The notes beneath the pieces were generated by a model that saw only the letters and a list, made by a program, of their open reading frames with translations, searched no databases and was not told the origin of the DNA. From Orobanche coerulescens (lineage: Eukaryota; Streptophyta; Magnoliopsida; Lamiales; Orobanchaceae): a DNA stretch of 64,000 nucleotides. The first letter of the stretch is position 1; the number at the start of each line of letters is the position of its first letter. The DNA lies in assembly GCA_033398695.1 (NCBI GenBank), contig CM065805.1, positions 73,066,762 to 73,130,761 of the forward strand, given 5' to 3'. Below are positions 56,203 through 64,000 of this stretch, piece after piece. The position numbers and the translations under genes are program-made.

Positions 56203-57554
56203 TCAGGAGCTAGTGCCGGCATCGTCCGGTGAGGAGGGTGGTGTGGCTGGCCGGGCGGGCGCAATAAATGGCCCGTCAGGATGCATGATGTGGGCCGTCC
56301 ATGCGGCGAGGTGCTCCTGATGATAAGCATCCCTCGCAGCAAGACGCCTCGCCACTCGTCGGCTGGCCCGGCGGGCCTGCTCTCGTATCTCGGCTCTGGC
56401 GGCAGCAACAACGCTCTCCCGCTCCGCCCGCTGCTCCTCCCGCATGGCAGCCATCAAGCTCTCTCTCTCTCTCCTCATCTCATCTCTCTCTCTCCTCAGC
56501 TCCTCTCTATGCTCCTCTCTCTGTCTCCTCAAATCCTCCCGCAGCCCATCAAATAACTCCTCCAACCTCGCTCTGTCGGGCTGCGGGCCGGCATCTCCGT
56601 GCGTCAACAAAAGCGGCTCGGGGGATCCCTCGTGAGCCTCCTCTAGCAAAAATCCTCGCCCCCGAGCGTGTGCCGGCGCTCCGCCCCACTGGTCGAAGTG
56701 TGATATGATGCGGTGGTCGATCGGGGCCTGTGGGGCTAGCATCGGCTCGTTGTCTGACCATGTCAGCCCCGACTGCCGGCATAAAGCGCAGATGAGGGAG
56801 GGGTGCTTCAACCCCGTCTTGCCCCCCCATGGATACTCTGGAAGATAGATCGGACCAGAATGGGGGCCACATCGAACCGCAGCCCGGAAGTGATAGCAAA
56901 AAGTATCCGGGCGCGGGAGAGAAAGACTGTACGGATCTGGGAGGTGGGGTCAATGCGTGCGCAGATAAAGTAAATCCAGGCTCGCCCGAGCCGGTTGAGG
57001 CGCGAGCTCCTGAAGTGAAAAGTGGAAGAGCTCTGTGCTCGCTGCTCCCAGTCGGTACCAGACTGTGCAATGGTCTCAAGAAGGGCCTCCTTAGTGAGGC
57101 TGGTCATCACTCGGGTATAGGCTGACTCGTCAACCACCGGAAACCCAAAAAGCCTCCGAATAGCGGTCGGAGAGAAATCAACTGTAACCCCTCAGACGTC
57201 AACCTGAGTCCGAGACTCTAAAGACGGCAACGTATGCCCTGCCCGGATGTGCTTCAGCAGAGCGCTGGCGTAAAACTCCTGGATGATCGAAATAACCGCT
57301 GGCTCGGGAGGTGCGGTAAATCTGGCCCACCCCATCTCGTCAATCATGGTGAGCAACTCCCCGTCCTGAGGAGCTGGAGTAAAACCTCTCTCGGGAATAA
57401 GTGGTCGCGGCCGGATCTTTTCATTGAATATTTTGTGAATTTCGGGGTCCGAAAATTGATGCCCCTCCGCCTCGGCCCGACCACGAGAAGTCTCCCCTCG
57501 AGTAGGGGATGACTCGGTCCTAGCACGCTTGCTCAGCTTCTTTGTGCGCGCCAT
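56203..57554 (-). pseudogene. Extra ORF of A1: plant transposon protein, env-like position
   Basis: On the minus strand the start is ATG 57554 (MARTKKLSKRAR). Recognisable motifs are IPERGFTPAP, the MGWARF and EFYAS segments, and VDFSPTAIRRLFGFPVV, which resemble the domain called putative plant transposon protein that occurs in Athila-like elements. The C-terminal third is a charged, Arg/Glu-rich probable coiled coil. The total is about 450 codons. There are two breaks: one TGA at 57192 (an apparent CGA-to-TGA change) and a frameshift at a seven-C run near 56822. Its function is unknown; it occupies the position of an env-like gene, but I see no clear membrane segment. Confidence 0.78.
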
Positions 57555-57564
57555 AATCAGTCCT

Positions 57565-58083
57565 GAAAAGTGAAACACGAAGGTTTATTCGCGAAAAAAT
57601 GATAACACTGATCTATGCTCGGCTAAGGATGTCCAGCCAGAAATTCCGAATTTAAGCAAATAACGCATACGCGAGAGAAGGATGAAATTGGACTAAAACA
57701 TGTAACCTGGATGTAAGGGTTGGGCTTTCTGTAAATTCAAAACATATACGTTGCACGAAAATTCAAAACGATTGCCTTTTCAAAGAAAATTTTTCATTTA
57801 GGCAATTTATCAGACACCTTGAGGGCACAAGTTTACTTGAAGAATAAACATAGTTCTAGCTCGATTCAACCCTCAAAATTCAAAACATAAGTCAATCATC
57901 AGTAACTCGGCACATTCAACTCATTGATATTCCGATTTAACCAAGAAAATTCGATGAAACTACCATGTTCTTATCTAACAATCATAAAACTTTTTGAAGG
58001 AAAATAAGCATGTTCCAATCATTCAAAGCATAAAAAACTTCCATAATAACCCATAAGCAAGTCAAGATTAAAGATTGAAACAT
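57565..58083 (-). other. Predicted intron upstream of the A1 extra ORF
   Basis: On the minus strand a donor TTCAAAAAG|GTATGTTTC lies at about 58083, and an acceptor TTTCACTTTTCAG|GACTG ends about 10 bases before the ATG at 57554. The 0.5-kb body is T-rich. Together with the upstream palindrome array this suggests a separate spliced transcript for the ORF. Confidence 0.5.
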
Positions 58084-58247
58084 ACCTTTTTGAAGATTTC
58101 AAGAAAAATCGCAGGGAAAAAAAAATGGAAGAATCGCTTCGGCCGGTCGCGCTGGGGAGGGAAGGCAAGGGAGAAGGGAGGCGTACCTCATAATGCCGGC
58201 TGAATGCGTGTTATATGCTACCTGGCCTTTCGGATTCCGCATAGTGT

Positions 58248-58462
58248 GCCGCGGCACAGATACAGTGAGCCGCGGCACAGGGTACAGTCCCTTTTGCCTG
58301 TGTTCTTGTTTTGTCATGTGCCGCGGCTCAAATTCCGTGTGCCGCGGCTCAGTGCTCAAGTGTGTCGCGGCTCATTAATGCCGTGCCGCGGCACAGGGTA
58401 CAGTTGGTTTAGCTCCCCCTGCGATTGATGTGTGCCGCGGATCACAATACCTGTGCCGCGGC
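58248..58462 (-). repeat. Internal array of GCCGCGGC palindromes in A1
   Basis: Starts are 58248 and 58269; 58320, 58341, 58364 and 58385; 58434 and 58455. Steps are 21-23 bp and gaps 51 and 49 bp. The array lies between the protease stop (58682) and the extra ORF, outside the LTRs. In the LTRs the same array precedes the promoter. Confidence 0.92.
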
Positions 58463-58681
58463 TCATACTTCAGTTTCTTCCCTGGGACCTTCCTGCACAG
58501 AATTTTGAGAAGAAAACGTTAAAAACGAGAGGCAGAAGCAATTTGAAGCACAAAAATGATGAAAAACAAGAATCACGAATGCAAGAAAAATAAAGAAATG
58601 CAAAAATCTACAACTACGAACTCGGGTTGCCTCCCGAGAAGCGCTAAGTTTATAGTCTTCAGCCGGACCTATTGGACAACG

Positions 58682-60091
58682 TTAGTTCACTTTTCGCAAA
58701 CTCCATTTGGTTTCCGCCCCGTTCATCGAACCGTTTATATTTTGGTTAAAATTATGACCATTGGTCATCAGCGGTTCGACTTTCGGTTCGGTCATCAAAT
58801 GTTGTTTGCGAAAAGGTTTCGACTTGAATAACTTTCCGAAACACCCGGTTTCTCCATGACTAATTGTCCGCTTGGCTTTCGGCTCACTCTCCTCCTTCAC
58901 AAACGAACTCACGACTGCAGCAGATTTTTTCTCATGCTCGAGGAACGCCACTCGTTCTACATCCTTCTTAAAACTTGGGCCATTTAACACAAAATCTGAA
59001 TTTTCCCACCGACGATGTTTTCGGTGCTTTCCTCTTTCAACAACATCCACACCTTCAATTTGTGATCCTTTATCAGCACTTCCGGGACATGGGAACGACT
59101 TGAATACTTGAAAAGTAACTTGTTCATCTTGGACCCTCAGAGTTAACTCTCCCTTTTCCACGTCTATAAGGGTTCGGCCCGTCGCTAGAAATGGTCGTCC
59201 CAAGATGATTGGAATATTTTCATCTTCCTCCATGTCTAGTACGATGAAATCGGCAGGAAAGATGAACTTATCAACTTTAACTAAAACATCCTCGATCACT
59301 CCCCTCGGATACTTTATCGATCGATCCGCCAATTGCAATGAGACTGTGGTTGGCTTGGCTTCCCCAATATTCAGTTTTTTGAAAATCGACAGAGGCATGA
59401 GGTTGATACTCGCACCAAGATCGCATAGTGCCTTATTAAATGAAAGATTCCCCATGGTGCAAGGTATGTTGAAGCTTCCCGGATCTTTCAATTTAGGTGG
59501 GAGCTTCTTTTGAAGAATTGCACTGCACTCCTCTGTCAAGGTGACCGTTTCAAACTCCTCAAGCTTTCTCTTCTTCGATAATACCTCTTTCATGAACTTG
59601 ACATAACTCGGCATCTGTTCCAATGCGTCGGCGAACGGAATATTTATGTGAAGCTTTTTGAACACATCAAGGAACTTAGAAAATTGTTTGTCCGCCCTTC
59701 TTTGCTGTAGTCTCTGCGGAAACGGAATGGGGGGGACACATGTCTTCGAGTTATCCGGCTCCAAATCTTTTGACTCCTCTGGCTTTAAATCCTTCGACTC
59801 CTCAATTTCCTTCTTCTCTTTACCCCGCTCGGGCTGATCCAACACCTCTCTCCCGCTTCTCAAGCTAATTGCATTTAGACTCTCTCTAGGATTTGTCTCT
59901 GTTGTACTCGGCAATGCTCCCTCCGGACGAGCTGTCAACGCATTAGCAATTTGGCCCAGCTGGACCTCCAAATTCCGAATGGAAGCAGAATGATTTTGTA
60001 ATGTAGCTTCCGTACGAGTCATAAATTGACTCGTATTTGCCGCCAATTTTGCAAGTCCTTCCTCGAGAGACACTTTGGGAGCGGAAGGGGG
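58682..60091 (-). CDS. Athila-type protease region of A1
   Basis: This frame is open for about 470 codons, continuous with gag apart from one TAG at 60092-60094. After a linker it carries the aspartic protease, with the active-site motif CDLGASINLMPLSIF (D-L-G) and the flap and C-terminal motifs IPIILGRPFLATGRTLIDVE. A Lys/Glu-rich tail follows, and the frame stops at 58682. In complete Athila elements RT would follow; here the protein ends. The protease would process gag. Confidence 0.88.
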   Translation of the reverse strand, partial: PPSAPKVSLEEGLAKLAANTSQFMTRTEATLQNHSASIRNLEVQLGQIANALTARPEGALPSTTETNPRESLNAISLRSGREVLDQPERGKEKKEIEESKDLKPEESKDLEPDNSKTCVPPIPFPQRLQQRRADKQFSKFLDVFKKLHINIPFADALEQMPSYVKFMKEVLSKKRKLEEFETVTLTEECSAILQKKLPPKLKDPGSFNIPCTMGNLSFNKALCDLGASINLMPLSIFKKLNIGEAKPTTVSLQLADRSIKYPRGVIEDVLVKVDKFIFPADFIVLDMEEDENIPIILGRPFLATGRTLIDVEKGELTLRVQDEQVTFQVFKSFPCPGSADKGSQIEGVDVVERGKHRKHRRWENSDFVLNGPSFKKDVERVAFLEHEKKSAAVVSSFVKEESEPKAKRTISHGETGCFGKLFKSKPFRKQHLMTEPKVEPLMTNGHNFNQNINGSMNGAETKWSLRKVN

Positions 60092-61240
60092 CTACTGTTG
60101 ATTCTGGGCGAACGGGGGCTGGTGTGAGTTTTGTCCATTTCTCCATGAAAAGTTAGGATGATTGCGCCACCCCGGATTATAAGTATTGGAGTACGGGTTA
60201 TTCGACCGATTCCCATTTCCTACGAATTGAGCCTGCTCCATCTGATTTTGCTCGAACGGATTTCCAAATTGACATTCTGCACTCGGGTGTGATCCGTTAC
60301 ACCAATTGCATGTCTCTATGGTAACGGGGGCTGGTGCATGCGAAAATGTCTGGAGCTGTTGTGTCAAAGCGGCGACTTGAGATGACAAGGTGGAAATCGG
60401 GTCATTGCTTGAAACTTCCATGACTCTCTTCGGTGTCAATCTTTCTGATGGCCATTGGTATGCGTTTTCGGCCATATCTTCCAAAAGCACGTGTGCCTCG
60501 GCCATAGATTTTCCCATGAAGGTCCCACCGGAGGCCGCATCCACGAGAGTGCGTGTAGAAGCACTCAAACCATTATAGAACGTATGCAGCTGAAGCCAAT
60601 CAGGAATGCCGTGATGAGGGCATCTTCGGAGCAATTCTTTATATCGCTCCCACGCCTCGTGGAGCGATTCCATATCGTACTGAGCAAAAGTGGTTATCTC
60701 GTTTCTCAATCTCGCCGTCTTAGCAGGTGGGAAAAATTTGGCAAGGAAGGCTTGCGCTAACCTCTCCCATGTTGTAATTGACCCCGGCGGTAAGGAATTT
60801 AACCAAAACTTTGCTTTATCCCTCAAAGAGAAAGGGAAAAGCCTCAATCGGATGGCATCGTCGGTGACACCATTAGTCTTGAACGTGTCGCATATCTCAA
60901 GGAAGGAAGCAATATGGGCATTCGGGTCGTCCTTCGGTAGTCCACAGAATGGGCTTGCCTGCACCATCTGAATAATGGCGGGCTTGATCTCAAAATTATT
61001 AGCTTGGATAGTGGGACGCCGAATTCCCGAAAAAATAGCGTTGACCTGCGGCATGGCATAATCCCGAAGAGCTAGTTCCGGTTGAACTTGCCGCACTTGG
61101 TTGTCTCCTCCCTGGATTTCGATATTCTCGGCCATGATGACCGTCGTCTGCAACTCTCTTTTCTCCTTTTTGTTCCTCCTTAGCGTGCACTCGAGATCGG
61201 TGTCCAAAGGTAGTAGGCCTTCGTTACCGAGTCTTCTCAT
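60092..61240 (-). CDS. Athila-type gag of A1
   Basis: An open frame of 382 codons on the minus strand. An upstream Met gives MRRLGNEGLLPL, while MAENIEIQGG about 35 codons later is a plausible alternative start. The capsid core has LRLFPFSLRDKAKFWLNSLP and FLAKFFPPAKTARLRNEI, strongly typical of Athila. A zinc knuckle, CNWCNGSHPSAEC, follows, then an Asn/Gln-rich tail. The frame ends in AQNQQ and TAG. Confidence 0.9.
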   Translation of the reverse strand: MRRLGNEGLLPLDTDLECTLRRNKKEKRELQTTVIMAENIEIQGGDNQVRQVQPELALRDYAMPQVNAIFSGIRRPTIQANNFEIKPAIIQMVQASPFCGLPKDDPNAHIASFLEICDTFKTNGVTDDAIRLRLFPFSLRDKAKFWLNSLPPGSITTWERLAQAFLAKFFPPAKTARLRNEITTFAQYDMESLHEAWERYKELLRRCPHHGIPDWLQLHTFYNGLSASTRTLVDAASGGTFMGKSMAEAHVLLEDMAENAYQWPSERLTPKRVMEVSSNDPISTLSSQVAALTQQLQTFSHAPAPVTIETCNWCNGSHPSAECQFGNPFEQNQMEQAQFVGNGNRSNNPYSNTYNPGWRNHPNFSWRNGQNSHQPPFAQNQQ

Positions 61241-61360
61241 GCACTACACAAAAGGTCCTGAAAGGAAAAACAAATAAACGAAATTAAATACACAAAAAAT
61301 AAAAATAAAACGTTCAAATTAAGACTGGAAATACTTAAATCGATATTAGAAAAATTTCAA

Positions 61361-61378
61361 TCCCCGGCAACGGCGCCA
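61361..61378 (-). promoter_or_regulatory. Primer binding site of A1 (Asp-tRNA type)
   Basis: The minus strand reads TGGCGCCGTTGCCGGGGA, the primer site expected for Athila elements, starting six bases from the LTR end. It separates A1 from the Met-tRNA primed gypsy and copia elements here. Confidence 0.92.
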
Positions 61379-61384
61379 AAAACT

Positions 61385-62714
61385 TGTTGCGATATTTCCT
61401 ACACGCAAGTGCACGTCATCGTTTACAAGTAATAAAGTGATAAGTAGAGTATCATTCCCACGAGGATTGAATCTCTAACTACCGATTTTTTCGTATTCCA
61501 ATTTTATCTGAACAATCGAATTTAGGTTTTGCGATTAATAACTAAAAGAATTAATAAAAGACTAAGCAGTAGAAAATAATATCTTGGATAAAAGGAATCA
61601 AATGATGAATAAGTCTAGGGTTCTGAATCCACCTTAGTTTATCTGAATTTACTCTCGTTTATCCGTAATAAATAATTTTCCCAATTTATTGAAGGCGGAG
61701 ATTGCTAATATATTCTACCGCCTCTCCCGAGGTCAATAGATTTATCTAACGGCGACTAACGCACTCTATCCCTAGGTGAATTATTTCGTCGATAGGCAAA
61801 AAGCATGAAATCTCCTAAAGGCCACGTAGTTTCTATGAGTATATTCCTATCTCACAGAATAAAACGGTCCTCACCAATAGTTCCTCACCAAATCTCCTCT
61901 CCCGATTCGAAGTGAATGCTTAAATCAATACAACTATTGGCCAGATAATTGCAAGCATTAAACATAATTGGGAAAACTCAATAAAAAGGTAATAAATTGG
62001 ATAATCTCAATCAATTCGTCAAAACAAAGGTTTCATCAAAACCCTAGATTAGGGCTTTTAGCCTGACATACTAAAAACTGAAAATACAGAATAAATAAAC
62101 GAAAGCATAAAATTCAAACGCAGATGAAGTTCGGATTCCTCCGTTCTTCAGCTTCCGCCTTCTGCCCTTGAATTCTTCTGCTTTCCTCTTCTTCTGCCGT
62201 CTCCAAGCTTAAGCTCTCCAAGGTTTTAGATTCAATGATTCCAAGATAATTTAATTAGGGTCTTAAACCCTATTTATAGCTCAGCACAACAGTAAATCGC
62301 GTCCGTATCAATCGGTCGAAAACTGGCTTCGAAACGGCCCAAAATCCGCGCAGACCTACCAAACCCGCCAAGTGTGCCGCGGCTCACTAAACCTGTGCCG
62401 CGGCACATCGCAAAAAGCTGAATGCCTGGGCGTTAATTAATTCTTCTGTGCCGCGGCTCACAGGTTGTGCCGCGGCACGTAGTACTGACACTCGCCCTTC
62501 GGCTGGTGTCTTCCTATGCCGCGGCTCAGATTCCTTGTGCCGCGGCTCAGAGTCCAGTTTTGCCGTCTTCGCCCGTTTTGCCTCGTTTTAGCTTCCGGAC
62601 TTCAATTTCCTGTCAATCATACAAAATTAAGGCATTAAAAGCTCATTTAGATGATTTCACTCACCAAAACACTACAAAATAATGATAAATAAGCATATAA
62701 AAATACGCCTAACA
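61385..62714 (-). repeat. 5' LTR of A1
   Basis: The plus-strand ends are TGTTGCGATATTTCC and ACGCCTAACA, 1330 bp. The minus-strand TATA box is CTATAAATAG at 62271-62280, and the palindrome pairs are at 62376-62546. Confidence 0.93.
62376..62546 (-). repeat. Paired GCCGCGGC palindromes in the A1 5' LTR
   Basis: Starts are 62376 and 62397, 62450 and 62469, 62518 and 62539. Steps are 21, 19 and 21 bp, with gaps of 53 and 49 bp. Flanks extend the core to GTGCCGCGGCAC or GTGCCGCGGCTCA. Confidence 0.92.
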
Positions 62715-62719
62715 CCATG
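62715..62719 (+). other. Target site duplication CCATG (right, A1)
   Basis: Partner of 53588-53592. Confidence 0.92.
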
Positions 62720-63093
62720 GAAAGGGTCGAAACAACAATTACGAAGGCGGATACCCACAACTTTGGGAAATTACAAAATGGCCCAAAAGGCCCGAAAATC
62801 ATGATACGTGATCGAATAACCAAACCGAAGTTCACAACACGTCTAACAAAGTTAAACGGACTTACGGGAAACTCGAAACAATAGTTTCGAATGAGATTCG
62901 CAAGAATCAAACTCAAGTGCGGAAAAGTCGTTAAGAAGCACAGAACTCAACAAAACGACACTGAAATGATCTCGGATGTCAAAAAGTGCCTAATTAATCA
63001 TTCTCAGAATGACGAAACGGTCACAAGCGAGCCGTCAAAACGAGCTCCTGCCAAAAAAGAAATTTACCAAAAATCAAAATTGCGGATATTACA
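62720..63093 (-). repeat. 5' LTR of G7, right part
   Basis: It continues the LTR cut at 53592 and ends GCGGATATTACA, matching 47820-48163. Confidence 0.9.
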
Positions 63094-63098
63094 TGAGG
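63094..63098 (+). other. Near-matching target duplication TGAGG (right, G7)
   Basis: It differs from TCAGG at 45413-45417 by one base. The copia LTR is continuous once G7 is removed. Confidence 0.7.
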
Positions 63099-64000
63099 AC
63101 CGTTGACGGCTAAATGTGAATTTACTATCTCTCTATTAATTTTAGATATTGGATATCTAAATTATGATTTATTGGATAAATAAAATAGCGGTCATATGAA
63201 TTGAAATTAAATTACTGGGTGATTAATTTAATTCATAAATTATATTTCTTAGAGAAATATATTTGTATTTGATATAATTAATTAATTGGATTAATTAATT
63301 AGTATAAATATATTGGTGATAAAACGGAGTATATTTAACGGAGTCGTTTGACGAACGTCCTGTACACGAGCCGAGTGACTCGGCCCGTTTCCAAGCACTT
63401 TCCTAGTAGGCCGCCCCCTCCTCATCTCCACATGGGCTGTCTTCTTGTTTTTGGTGGATGGTGACGACTTTCCACTTTATTCCATATATGGTGTTAAGTG
63501 TAGATATTTTTATTGTTATATCTCATCATTTTGTCTTGTGATGAGAATATAATACATATCAACACCACTCCACCAAGTGAGACTTACACCACCATTCGGC
63601 AGAGAGCAAGAGAGAGGGAGAGAAAATAATTTTCTTGAGGTTGTTCTTCATCTTTGAGATAAGAAATAAGCATGAAAAATTAGAGAGAAAATTCCTATGA
63701 TAACTTCCTGGCCGTGTTCTTGAAGAATGGAGTTTTGTTGAATTTTTTCGGGTAACATCTGAAGCGTGTGAAGTAGAGACATCGTACTTTCGGTGTTTGG
63801 GACGAAGGGATTTCAAGCTCGTGCTCGGGTTCGTGATCATCATCAACTTATGAAGATATTATCAAAGGCATCAAAGGTATGGGACTTTGATCCTTTGTCT
63901 TCATTTTTTTTCCGTATATACGTTACTTGATCGATCCTGTTTGGGATTCTTTATATTGAGTTTTATTATTCCACTGCGTACTCGTTTTTGTATCCGGAAT
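63099..64000 (+). repeat. C7: copia LTR, right part
   Basis: It resumes the LTR cut at 45417 (CCGTTGACGGCTAAATGTGAATTTAC matches 7482-7505 of C1) and carries the inverted repeat near 63368. It runs to TATCCGGAAT at the window edge, apparently seven bases short of the CCCAACA end. Confidence 0.87.

Larger units (their letters stand above)
53593..62714 (-). mobile_element. A1: complete Athila-type element lacking RT and integrase
   Basis: This 9.1-kb element has near-identical LTRs (53593-54905 and 61385-62714), exact CCATG duplications, an Asp-tRNA primer site and a polypurine tract. On the minus strand it encodes gag, protease and an extra transposon ORF, but no RT, RNase H or integrase. Few differences separate the LTRs, apart from clustered odd replacements in the palindrome region, so the insertion is young. 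Good reading frames and youth suggest a recently active non-autonomous family. Confidence 0.92.
45418..63093 (-). mobile_element. G7: gag-only gypsy element, minus strand
   Basis: Two LTRs of about 2.75 kb (45418-48163; 51189-53592 continued at 62720-63093) enclose an internal region of only about 3 kb with gag and no protease, RT, RNase H or integrase. The polypurine tract and gag zinc knuckle lie less than 600 bp apart, so pol was deleted. TCAGG and TGAGG flank it as a near-matching target duplication. Athila element A1 sits inside the 5' LTR. It would need enzymes from a related element to move. Confidence 0.88.

Noticed and set aside
56301..56708. Plus-strand open frames in the GC-rich 56.2-57.1 kb stretch
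   Set aside because: They are shadows of the minus-strand extra ORF of A1, whose Arg/Glu-rich coiled coil yields Ser/Leu-rich antisense frames.
56203..57554. Calling the A1 extra ORF a viral envelope gene
   Set aside because: It occupies the env-like position but I see no signal peptide or membrane segment; the motifs fit the plant transposon protein family instead.
1..64000. Host protein-coding genes or tRNA/rRNA genes
   Set aside because: None could be recognised; all supported coding regions are retroelement domains, and the Met- and Asp-tRNA matches are primer sites, not tRNA genes.

Overview
The window looks like repeat-rich intergenic DNA from a land plant, most likely a eudicot with a large genome. 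I see no host gene. Nearly every base that can be assigned belongs to LTR retrotransposons: Ty3/gypsy chromoviruses of Tekay/Del type, recognised by the pol order RT-RNase H-integrase, a C-terminal chromodomain, TGTAATACCC...TGTTACA LTRs and a Met-tRNA primer site; an Athila-type gypsy with an Asp-tRNA primer site; one Ty1/copia family with ~1.9-kb TGTTAGGAATATG...CCCAACA LTRs; and a solo LTR that resembles SIRE/Maximus. Positions were counted by eye and boundaries may be off by a few bases.

Layout, left to right. 1-3348: integrase end and 3' LTR of a Tekay-like element (G1). 3349-4735: minus-strand gypsy LTR fragment (G2). 4736-8389: 3' half of a copia element with its 3' LTR (C1). 8390-9931: 5'-truncated copia pol (C2). 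9932-10008 and 20114-20618: a gypsy remnant (G3), split by a complete Tekay element (G4, 10009-20108) with matching GTATG target duplications. 20619-22181: minus-strand copia leader and LTR (C3). 22182-24860: gypsy LTR, leader and gag start (G5). 24861-29780: AT-rich DNA with one unrecognised small ORF and a ~430-490-bp direct repeat. 29781-32517: copia LTR end, leader, gag and protease start (C4), cut by gypsy G6 (32518-38054). 38055-41097: minus-strand copia LTR split by a SIRE-like solo LTR (38669-40225, CATTT duplication). 41098-44443: copia RT/RNase H and partial LTR (C6), split by an Athila-type solo LTR (41817-43096, TCTTC duplication). 44444-45417 and 63099-64000: a copia LTR, split by a gag-only gypsy on the minus strand (G7, 45418-63093). 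The 5' LTR of G7 is itself split by a complete Athila-type element (A1, 53593-62714, CCATG duplication).

Almost all coding regions carry stops or frameshifts. The best preserved are the Athila element A1 (gag, protease and an extra transposon ORF, but no RT, RNase H or integrase) and the integrase ends of G1 and G4. A1 and G7 are non-autonomous and would depend on enzymes supplied by relatives.

The most striking feature is not a gene. Just upstream of the TATA box, LTRs of several unrelated families carry arrays of short CG-rich palindromes spaced almost exactly 23 bp apart, in groups of four separated by ~50-75 bp. In G4 and G1 the next 23-24-bp step after the last palindrome lands on the TATA box. 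The core differs between families (TAGCGCACGCTA, TTACGTACGTAA, TTACGGCCGTAA), while the Athila LTRs use GCCGCGGC in pairs 21 bp apart, with an extra array ahead of their internal ORF. The geometry is shared though the sequence is not. I know of no named element with this design, and I regard it as the candidate undescribed system. A second pattern, recurring CAG-to-GA and ACTG-to-CTTTG differences between sister copies, looks like a sequencing artefact at methylated CHG sites and should be checked before any reading-frame damage is interpreted.
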